DNA of 16,520 nt, taken from the NCBI GenBank assembly GCA_023428085.1, contig JAEYZK010000091.1:1-16520 (forward strand), in the 5' to 3' direction. This document shows, in pieces, positions 1-7,500 of the stretch. Every line of letters begins with the position of its first letter. The stretch's first letter is position 1. This DNA comes from Pseudomonadota bacterium (GTDB lineage Bacteria; Myxococcota; Myxococcia; Myxococcales; Anaeromyxobacteraceae). Both the position numbers and the translations under genes were made by a program. The notes beneath the pieces are model-generated. The model ran no database searches. It saw only the letters and a list, made by a program, of their open reading frames with translations, and was not told the origin of the DNA.

Positions 1-1319
1 CGGCCGGCCTCCTGGCCTGCGCCGGGGCGCAGCGGCCCGCGCCCGAGGCGTCGCCCGCCGCAGCCGCGCAGGCGCCCGCCGCCGATCCCGCCACCCGTAC
101 CGGGCTCCCCGGCGAGGCGCCGCTCGAGCTCAGCACGAACGCGCTCGGGTCCTTCGAGGACGGTGTGCGCCGGGAGGCGGCCGGCGATCTCTCCGGCGCG
201 GTCGCGGCCTTCGAGCGCGCGTTCGCCGCGGACGCCTCGGCCGCGTTCGCGGGCGTGAACGCGGGCGTGCTCCGGGAGCGGCTCGGCGACGACGACGGGG
301 CGCGCGCCCTCTACCTCCGCGTGCTCGACCGGACGCCGACCTTCTTCCCCGCGGCCCAGAACCTCGTCCGCCTCGACGCCCGCCGCGGCCGCGCCGCCGA
401 CGCGGAGGCCGAGCTGCGCGCGCGCAGCGAGCGGAGCCCCGAGGCGGTCGCGCTGCGGAACGGCCTCGCCGAGGCGCTCCTCGTGCAGGGCCGGCTCGAC
501 GACGCGGAGGACGCCGCGCGGCGCGCGCTCAAGATCGAGGAGAAGAACGTCCCCGCGATGGTGAACCTCGCCACCGTCTACGCGCGCAAGAAGCGGTTCG
601 AGCTCGCGAAGATGGTGCTCGAGAACGCGCGGCAGCTCGACGACCGCGACGCGACCCTCTGGAACCGGCTCGGGTTCGTGACGCTGGCGCTCGGCGACCG
701 GATCCAGGCGCTGGAGTGCTTCCGGACCGCGGCCGCGCTCCGCCCCGACTACCCCGAGGCGCACGCCAACTACGGGGCGCTGCTCGCCGACGCGGAGGAC
801 TACGCCACGGCCGCCGCCGAGCTGGAGCTCGCGGTGAAGTACGCGCCCGGCAACGCGCGCGCGTGGATGAACCTCGGCAACGCGTACCGGGGCCTCAAGG
901 AGTTCGCGAAGGCCGAGGACGCCTACGGGCGCGCGCTGACCCTCGACCCGGCGCTCGCCGACGCGCGCTACAACCTCGGGATCCTGTACCTCGACGGCGA
1001 GAAGCCGGGGCTGCCGGCGCTCCAGCGGCTCGAGCAGGGCGTCGCGCACCTCCAGGCGTACGAGCAGGGCGGCGGGAAGGATCCGCGGCTCGCGGCGTAC
1101 CGCAAGGACGCGGCCCGCTCCATCGAGCGCGAGAAGAAGCGGCTGGAGCGCGAGGAGAAGGATCGGCTCCGCCGCGAGGCGGAGGCGCGGAAGAAGGCGG
1201 AGGAGGAGGCGAAGGCGGTCGTCGTCCCCGCCGTCGCGCCCGCGCCCGCCGACGCGCCCGCCGCGCCGGCGCCCGCCGTGCCTGGCGCGGACGCGCCCGC
1301 GCCGAAGGGAGGCGAGTGA
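1..1319 (+). CDS. TPR-repeat lipoprotein, GltE/AglT-like (5' end cut off by window)
   Basis: The reading frame is open from base 3 and begins with AGLLACAG. This looks like the end of a lipoprotein signal peptide with the lipobox cysteine at about nt 18, so the true start lies upstream and the GTG at 165 is internal. After a Pro/Ala-rich linker come roughly eight helical tetratricopeptide repeats up to about nt 1010, with typical units such as NLATVYARKKRFELAKMVLE and AWMNLGNAYRGLKEFAKAED. A charged Glu/Lys/Arg helix (about nt 1110-1220) and a Pro/Ala tail follow. TPR proteins are scaffolds; a lipidated one would sit at the periplasmic face of the outer membrane. Its place directly before a small secreted gene and a PglI-like gene matches gltE (aglT) in the M. 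xanthus gliding cluster. The TPR call is firm; the GltE orthology is inferred from synteny. The stop overlaps the next start (TGATG). Confidence 0.85.
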   Translation, partial: AGLLACAGAQRPAPEASPAAAAQAPAADPATRTGLPGEAPLELSTNALGSFEDGVRREAAGDLSGAVAAFERAFAADASAAFAGVNAGVLRERLGDDDGARALYLRVLDRTPTFFPAAQNLVRLDARRGRAADAEAELRARSERSPEAVALRNGLAEALLVQGRLDDAEDAARRALKIEEKNVPAMVNLATVYARKKRFELAKMVLENARQLDDRDATLWNRLGFVTLALGDRIQALECFRTAAALRPDYPEAHANYGALLADAEDYATAAAELELAVKYAPGNARAWMNLGNAYRGLKEFAKAEDAYGRALTLDPALADARYNLGILYLDGEKPGLPALQRLEQGVAHLQAYEQGGGKDPRLAAYRKDAARSIEREKKRLEREEKDRLRREAEARKKAEEEAKAVVVPAVAPAPADAPAAPAPAVPGADAPAPKGGE

Positions 1320-1669
1320 TGCGCTGCGGGTGCGGAAAGGGACGATACGTGCGCAAGCTCCGCAAGTTCCGGCTGCTTGTGGCGCTCTCGGCCGCCGTGC
1401 TAACCATCGGTGTGGCCTCGCCGGCCGCCGCGCAGTCGAAGTCGCCGCCGGCCCGGAGCGCCAAGGATTCCCAGGCGAAGCCCGGGGGTGACAGGAAGCC
1501 GGGACAGCGGAAGGTGGTCCGGCTCGAGGAGATGCGGGTCGAGGGTCGGGTGCAGAAGCCGCAGGCGCTGTTCCTGATGCCACGGGCGAACGTGAGCTCC
1601 GGCGAGCAACCTCGCTCCGAGTCGTTCCTCGGCAAGACCCAGGACGCGGTGGCGAAGGATCCGTTCTAG
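1319..1669 (+). CDS. Small secreted protein, GltF-like by position
   Basis: A 116-aa product. The ATG overlaps the preceding stop as TGATG and has a GGGAGG ribosome site 6-7 nt upstream, so translation is probably coupled. A GTG at 1349 with its own AAGGGA is an alternative start. Either start leaves a basic n-region (RKLRKFR), a hydrophobic stretch (LLVALSAAVLTIGVA) and a likely signal peptidase I site after SPAAA. The mature part is about 75 residues, Lys/Pro-rich at first, ending in a block with RVEGRVQKPQALFLMPRAN and a terminal VAKDPF. No enzyme motif is visible. A short exported protein between a TPR lipoprotein and a PglI-like protein is what gltF is in the M. xanthus G1 cluster, so this is a positional and size-based proposal. 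It probably serves as a periplasmic accessory subunit. Confidence 0.75.
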   Translation: MRCGCGKGRYVRKLRKFRLLVALSAAVLTIGVASPAAAQSKSPPARSAKDSQAKPGGDRKPGQRKVVRLEEMRVEGRVQKPQALFLMPRANVSSGEQPRSESFLGKTQDAVAKDPF

Positions 1670-1698
1670 AGGACTCCCGTCGGAGGCAGGCAAGCGCG

Positions 1699-3054
1699 AT
1701 GGCGGCTCAGCAAAAGGTCCTCCGCATCGGCGTGATCCGCAGCGGCAAGATCGTGGAGGAGCGGATCCTCCCGGCGCGCCAGCCCGTCACCATCGGCACC
1801 GGCTCACGGAACACCCTCGTGGTCGCGGGCGCGGCCCTGCCGGTCTCGACGCCGCTGTTCGACTGGCACGGCGAGCGCTACCTGCTCGCGTTCGGGCCGG
1901 ACGCCCAGGGGCGCATCGAGGGTCCGCAGGGCTCGGCCGACCTCACCGCCCTCGTCGCGCAGGGGCTCGCCGCGAAGCACGGCGGGGGCTACGTCGTCCC
2001 CGTCCGCGACGACCAGCGCGGGAAGCTCGTGCTCGGCGAGGTGAGCATCCTCTGGCAGTTCGTGACGCCCGCGCCGGAGGCGCTGCAGCCCGCGATCCAG
2101 AGCTTCAGCAAGGGCAGCCACTTCCAGAGCATGGATCGGCTGTTCGTGACCGTGCTCGCGCTCTCGTTCGTGCTCCACGTCGGGTTCACCGGCTGGATGC
2201 TCGCGCGGAAGGTCGAGGCGCGCGAGGTCACGCTGGAGGAGATCCCGGACCGCTACGCCCGGATGTTCATCCCGGAGCGGAAGGTCGAGCCGCCGAAGGT
2301 GACCGAGAAGCAGCCGGACGCCATCGGCGAGGCCAAGGCCGTCGAGGCCGCCGAGGCGAAGAAGGAGCCCGAGAAGAAGCGCGGCGATCCGGGGCCGGAC
2401 GGCCCGGAGAAGAAGGCCGCCCGCGCGGCCGCGGCGGCGAAGGCGGTCCAGTCGAAGGGCATCCTGAAGGTGCTCGGCTCGCTCGGGCCCGGCGCGAGCG
2501 GCCGGACCGCGGTCGCGGACGTGTTCGGGAAGGGCGGCGGCAGCGGCACCGTCGCCGAGGCCCTGGCCGGCGCGGGCGGCGTGGCGATCGCCACGAGCGA
2601 CACCGCCGGCGTGGGCCAGCGCAAGGGCGGCGGGCAGGGCGGGGCGGCCGGCATCGGCGACCTCGCGACCTCCGGCGGCGGCGGCAGCAAGGTCGGGTAC
2701 GGCGCGAAGGCCGAGGCGAAGGTCACGGGCTCGGTCGCCCAGGAGGCCGCCGAGGTGGACTCGTCGGACATCGACCAGGCGAAGCTCGGCGCGTTCGTGC
2801 GCGCGCGGCGCGGCGCCGTCATCGCCTGCTACGAGAACATGCTGAAGCGGAACCCCGCGCTCAAGGGCCGGCTGCGGGTCCGGTTCACGATCCTCGAGAC
2901 CGGCTCGGTGCAGGACGTCACCGCGGTCGAGAACTCGCTCGGCCCCGAGGTCGCGGCCTGCGTCATCAACATCATGCGTGGCTGGCGGACGCCGTTCCGG
3001 CCGGCAGGCGGCGGCACCGTCGAGATCCCCTTCAACTTCGCGCCCGGAGGGTAA
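1699..3054 (+). CDS. gltG: PglI/GltG-like TonB-type inner-membrane motility protein (AgmX/PglI C-terminal domain)
   Basis: A 451-aa protein in four parts. Residues 1-120 are a cytoplasmic beta-rich region resembling an FHA fold (RQPVTIGTGSRNTLVV). Residues about 148-168 (LFVTVLALSFVLHVGFTGWML, shown here in part) form the only transmembrane helix. Residues about 175-350 are a Lys/Glu/Pro-rich then Gly-rich periplasmic linker. Residues 357-451 are an AgmX/PglI-type domain with the paired cysteines C377 and C421, the central GRLRVRFTI strand with ETGSVQDV turn, and the final TVEIPFNFAP strand. Such TonB-like architecture can transmit inner-membrane energy across the periplasm; GltG of M. xanthus belongs to the gliding machinery. 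The start is ATG with GGAGG 12 nt upstream. It lies 29 bp after the small secreted gene and 4 bp before the next. The family is clear; equivalence to GltG rather than another AgmX/PglI paralogue is inferred from the neighbours. Confidence 0.85.
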   Translation: MAAQQKVLRIGVIRSGKIVEERILPARQPVTIGTGSRNTLVVAGAALPVSTPLFDWHGERYLLAFGPDAQGRIEGPQGSADLTALVAQGLAAKHGGGYVVPVRDDQRGKLVLGEVSILWQFVTPAPEALQPAIQSFSKGSHFQSMDRLFVTVLALSFVLHVGFTGWMLARKVEAREVTLEEIPDRYARMFIPERKVEPPKVTEKQPDAIGEAKAVEAAEAKKEPEKKRGDPGPDGPEKKAARAAAAAKAVQSKGILKVLGSLGPGASGRTAVADVFGKGGGSGTVAEALAGAGGVAIATSDTAGVGQRKGGGQGGAAGIGDLATSGGGGSKVGYGAKAEAKVTGSVAQEAAEVDSSDIDQAKLGAFVRARRGAVIACYENMLKRNPALKGRLRVRFTILETGSVQDVTAVENSLGPEVAACVINIMRGWRTPFRPAGGGTVEIPFNFAPGG

Positions 3055-3058
3055 CCGC

Positions 3059-4093
3059 ATGCGAGCAGTCTCGCTCAGGGAACTCCGGGAGCTGCTCCAG
3101 GGCCAGCCGTTCCTCGCGTGGTGGAAGGACTACGAGGCCGCGTCCCGGGGCGAGGGCGAGGCGCGCGCCCGGCAGGAGCACCTCGCGGAGGCGCTGCGCA
3201 TCGCCGAGCTCGAGGCGGAGGCGGGCCAGCGGCGCGCCATCGACGCGTTCTCCGAGGCGGGCGCGGCCGAGGAGGAGGCCGCGCGGATCGCCGGCGAGGC
3301 CCAGGCGCACGAGGTCCGCGCGCTGGAGCAGGTCGGCCGCTTCGAGGAGCAGCGGTTCCGGACGTCGGATCTCTGGTACCGCCTCGGCGGCGCGGAGCGA
3401 GAGGTCGAGGTCCGGCGCGAGGCGCTCGCCAACCCGAAGGGCGCCGGCGCGGAGGCCGAGCGCGCCCGCGCCCAGGCCGAGGCGGCGCTCCAGTCGGCCG
3501 AGAAGGTCCAGCGCACCCTGCGGGACGAGTACGCGCAGGAGTACCGCAAGCGCGGCGAGCTGTGGGACCAGGTCGAGGCGGCCTGGGAGCGCAGCTTCGA
3601 GCGCGCGCTCCTCGCCTCGGAGCACACCACCCGCGCCCGCCGCATCATGCGCGACTCCGAGGGGCTCTTCCGCGAGGCGGACGAGCGCCGGATCCGGGCG
3701 AAGGAGCTCCGCGACGAGGCCGCCGCGGCGGCCCGCGCGGTGGACGAGGCCGGCCGGCGGCGGGCGACCCTCCGCGACGCGGCCCGCGCGGCGTTCGGCT
3801 GCGTCGCCGGCGACGCCTTCCTCTACTGGCGCCACCCGGACGACCAGCGCGCCGCCTGGGCGGTGGCGCTCGGCGCGGACGCCGCGAGCTGGAACGTGGC
3901 GGTGCAGCCGCTCGAGGTGTACCTGGTGAACCGGCTCCGCGGCGCGGCGTACCTCGAGCCGGCGCGCGAAGGGCTCCCGGTGTCCGTGGACGAGGGCGAT
4001 CGGCGCTTCGAGGACTACTTCCTCGGGCCGCGCCAGGGGGCGCGCCCCGAGGGCGAGCCGCGGCCGGTCGAGCCGGAGGTCCGCAAGCCATGA
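3059..4093 (+). CDS. Cytoplasmic coiled-coil protein of unknown function
   Basis: A 344-aa protein starting at an ATG 4 bp after the GltG-like stop, with GGAGG about 8 nt upstream. It has no signal peptide or membrane segment. Residues about 25-255 are almost continuously helical, rich in Ala, Glu and Arg, with heptad-like spacing, which suggests a long coiled coil. This is followed by a compact C-terminal part of about 80 residues with aromatic content (DAFLYWRHPDDQRAAW, then SWNVAVQPLEVYLVNRLRG) and a disordered tail rich in Pro and Glu. I do not recognise the family. Being translated between an inner-membrane motility-type protein and a nucleotide sensor, it could be a cytoplasmic adaptor docking on the GltG-like N-terminus; that is inference. 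Its stop overlaps the next start (ATGA). Confidence 0.8.
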   Translation: MRAVSLRELRELLQGQPFLAWWKDYEAASRGEGEARARQEHLAEALRIAELEAEAGQRRAIDAFSEAGAAEEEAARIAGEAQAHEVRALEQVGRFEEQRFRTSDLWYRLGGAEREVEVRREALANPKGAGAEAERARAQAEAALQSAEKVQRTLRDEYAQEYRKRGELWDQVEAAWERSFERALLASEHTTRARRIMRDSEGLFREADERRIRAKELRDEAAAAARAVDEAGRRRATLRDAARAAFGCVAGDAFLYWRHPDDQRAAWAVALGADAASWNVAVQPLEVYLVNRLRGAAYLEPAREGLPVSVDEGDRRFEDYFLGPRQGARPEGEPRPVEPEVRKP

Positions 4094-4539
4094 CCGCTGC
4101 CCCCGTCGAGGCGCTGAGCCGCTCCCCCGTGTTCGACCTGCTCTCGCAGGCGGAGCTCGAGACCCTCGCGAAGCTGTGCCGCATGGTCCGCTGGCGCCCG
4201 GGCGAGCTCGTGTTCCGCGAGGGCGATCCAGGCGCGTCGATGTACGTGCTCACGGACGGCGAGGTCGAGGTGCTGAACGGCCACGCCGGCGCCGACAAGG
4301 TGATCGCCGTCCTCTCCGCGCCGGCGGGGTTCGGCGAGATGGCGCTCGTGGACCGCGAGGCGCGCTCGGCCACGGTGCGCGCCCGGACGGTCTGCGAGGC
4401 CCTCGAGCTCACCGCCGAGGCGTTCACCGCCTTCCGCAAGCGTTCCCGCGACGGGTTCACCTTCGTGGTGATCAACGTCGCGCGCATCCTGTCCTCCCGG
4501 CTTCGCGAGACCAGCCAGCGGCTGGCTGGTCATCTGTAG
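4090..4539 (+). CDS. Cyclic-nucleotide-binding domain protein
   Basis: A 149-aa single-domain protein. Its ATG overlaps the previous stop (ATGA) and has GGAGG about 9 nt upstream, indicating translational coupling. The sequence follows the cNMP-binding (Crp/PKA regulatory) fold. An N-terminal helix (LSRSPVFDLLSQAELETLA) leads into beta-roll strands with RPGELVFREGDPG and SMYVLTDGEVEV, then the phosphate-binding cassette FGEMALVDREARSATV at about residues 81-96. The key Gly-Glu, Arg and Ser are present, so ligand binding looks intact. A C-terminal helix ends at residue 149, with no helix-turn-helix DNA-binding domain and no catalytic domain. It is thus a stand-alone sensor or regulatory subunit rather than a transcription factor. 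Its position in a motility-type operon suggests it tunes that complex. The ligand (cAMP, cGMP or other) cannot be told from sequence. Confidence 0.9.
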   Translation: MTAAPVEALSRSPVFDLLSQAELETLAKLCRMVRWRPGELVFREGDPGASMYVLTDGEVEVLNGHAGADKVIAVLSAPAGFGEMALVDREARSATVRARTVCEALELTAEAFTAFRKRSRDGFTFVVINVARILSSRLRETSQRLAGHL

Positions 4540-4549
4540 GAGTGTTTCG

Positions 4550-7500
4550 ATGAACGGCCTGCTGTTGGCTCTCGCCCTGGGCGCCGGCGCCCTCTCCAAC
4601 TTCCCGCGCGAGGCGGGCGGCAAGATCGCGGCGCCGCCGGTGCTCGTGCACCTCGGCGGCGCGCCGGTGGTCGTCGTCGCGGCGGGCGACCGGCTCACCG
4701 CGTTCCGGGCCGACGGCGGCACGCCGGCCGGGTTTCCGGTGCTGCTCTCGGCCGCGCCGGGCGAGGCGAGCGTGGGCGCGCCGGGCGCGGTGGACATGGA
4801 CGGGGACGGGCGGCCCGAGATCGCGGTCACCACCAGCGCCGGGCGCGTGTTCCTCTGGAGCGGCGGCGTCGTGAAGGGCTGGCCGGTGAGCCTCGGGGCG
4901 CGGAGCAAGGCGGCGCCCGGGTTCGCCGACGTGGACGGCGACGGACGGCCGGAGCTCCTCGTCGGCGACGACCGCGGCCGGCTGCACGCGTTCAAGAAGT
5001 CCGGCGCCGAGGCGAAGGGGTTCCCGCTCTCGCTCGGGGGCGCGTCCATCACCAGCGCCGCGACCTCCGCGGTCCTGCCGGGCGGGCGGGTCGTCGCGGC
5101 CGGCGCCGAGGACGGCAAGGTCCACGTCCTGGACGTGCGGACGCTCCGGGCGCGGCCCGGGTTCCCGCTCGTCACCCACTTCGCCGTGACCGGCGCGCCC
5201 GTCTTCGCCGACCTCGACGACGACGGCGCGCTCGACCTGGTCGTCGCGAGCCAGGACTTCTCGGTGTACGCGGTGAGCGCCGGCGGCGAGAAGCTGCCCG
5301 GGTTCCCGGTCACCGCCGGCTACCGCGTGTACGAGGGGCCGGCGATCGCCGACCTCGACGGCGACGGCCGGCTCGACGTGATCTTCACCTCCGCCGACGG
5401 CGTGGTCCACGCCGTCGGCCGCACCGGCCTCGCGCTCCCGGGGTTCCCGGCCAAGGTCGGGCCGCGCTTCCTCGGCGGGCCGGCGATCGGCGACGTCGAT
5501 CGCGACGGCGCGCTCGAGGTGGTGGCGGTCGCCTCCGACGGCGCCGTCCACGCGCTCTCCCGCGCCGGGAGGCAGCGGCCGGGGTTCCCCGCGCCCGTCG
5601 GGGCGGGCACCCAGGAGGTCGGGTCGAGCCCGCTCCTCGCGGATCTCGCCGGCGACGGCACGCTCTCGATCTTCGTCGGGCTCCCCACCGGCGACCTGCA
5701 CGCGCTCCGCGCGGAGAAGGCGGGCACCGCCGCCGCGCTGGCCCCCTGGCCCGGGCCCGGCCGCGACGCCGCGCGGTCGGGCCGGTTCGGCCCGTACCCG
5801 CCGAGCTACAAGGACCTGCGCCTCGATCCCGCGGCCCCCGCCGTCGGCGACGCCCTGCGCGCCGGGTGGCGCGCGATCTGGCTCGACGCGCCCCCCGGCG
5901 CGTCGGCGCCGGCGCCGCGGATCACCTGGTACCGGAACGGGAGCGCCGTGCGCGAGCTCGACGGCAAGCGCGAGCTCCCCGCCGGCACCGCCCGGCGCGG
6001 AGAGCGGTGGCACTTCGCGCTCGCCGCCCCCGCCGGCGCCGGCCGCGCCGAGGGGGCGCCGGTGCAGGGGCCCGAGACGAAGATCCGCGACACCGCCCCC
6101 GGCGCGCCCGAGGTGGCGATCGAGCCGGCGCGGCCGCAGCGGATGGTGCCGCTCAAGGCGGTGATCCTGCGGCCGGCGTCCGACGCCGACGGCGACAAGG
6201 TCACCTACCGGTTCGAGTGGCTCGTGGACGGCGTGCCGATCGGCGTCACGGGCGAGCAGCTCCCCGGCGAGAAGCTGCGCAAGGGCGCGCTGATCGGCGT
6301 GCGGGTGGTCGCGAACGACGGCGAGCTCGACGGACCGGCCGCGCTCGCCCTGGGCCGCGTCGTGGACACCGCCCCCGGGCCCGTCGAGATCGCGCTCGAG
6401 CTCGACCGCCCGCGCCGGACCGAGCCGGTCCGGGTGAAGATCGTGAAGCCGGCGGCCGACGTGGACGAGGATCCCGTCACCTACGAGTACCGCTGGACCG
6501 TGGCGGGGACGCCCCTCAACCTCCCGGTCTCCACGGCGGAGCTCCCGACCGGCCTCTTCGCCAAGCACCAGAAGGTCCGGGTCGAGGTGCGGGCCAGCGA
6601 CGGCGAGCTCACCGGCCCGCCCGTCTCGGCCGAGGCGGTCGTGGTCAACTCGGCGCCGACCGCGCCGGCGGTCTCGATCCTCCCCGCGACGCCGAGGAAG
6701 GGCGAGCCGCTGCGCGCGGTCATCAACGCCGCCGCGGTGGACGCGGACGAGGACGCGCTCAGCTACCGGTTCGTCTGGAAGAAGAACGGGCAGCCGTTCT
6801 CCGGCGCGACGGCGGGCGGGCGTGAGATCGCGGGCGCGGCCGTGGCCCGCGGCGACCGGTTCGAGGTCGCGGTGGTCGCGAGCGACGGCGAGGTGGACGG
6901 GCCCGCGGCGAGCGCCGCGGTGCAGGTCGTGAACACGCCGCCGGTGCCGCCGGTCGTCGCCATCGAGCCGCGCCACCCGCGCGGCGGCCAGGCGCTCAAG
7001 CTCGTGGTGATCGAGCCCGCCCGCGACGCCGACGGCGACAAGGTCTCCCTCGCCATCGCCTGGACCCACGACGGGCAGCCCGCGGGCGCGGGCGGGGCCG
7101 AGCTCCCCGCGTCCGCGTTCCGCAAGCACGAGAAGGTCCGCGTCACCGTGACCCCGAGCGATCCGTTCGAGACCGGCCCCGCCGCGAGCGCCCAGGTCGA
7201 GGTCGCGGACGCGCCGCCCGGCGCGCCGGCCATCGCCTTCACGCGCGAGCGGCCGACGGTGGGCGCGCCGCTCGAGGTGCAGGTCACGACGCCCGCGCCC
7301 GACGCGGACGGCGACGCGATCACCTACCGCTACCGCTGGCTGCGCGACGGCGCGCCGGTCGCGGTGGCGGACGGGACCGCCGGCGCGCAGCAGGCGCCGT
7401 TCTGGACCGCCGCCGCCCGGGTGCCCGTCGCCGAGCTGGCGAAGGGGCAGCGCTGGGAGGTGCAGGTCCAGGCGCACGACGGCGAGCAGCACGGGCCGGT

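Noticed and set aside
165..167. GTG at 165 as the start of the TPR gene
   Set aside because: The frame is open to the window edge and encodes a lipobox-like AGLLAC upstream, so the start lies outside the window.
1864..1878. A GG-N10-GC sigma-54-like match
   Set aside because: It lies within the coding sequence of the GltG-like gene, its -12 half is poor (GCGCT), and no gene start follows.
3118..4089. An alternative + frame through the coiled-coil gene leading into the nucleotide-binding gene
   Set aside because: The upstream part is Arg/Gly-rich shadow translation; only the part from ATG 4090 shows a real domain.
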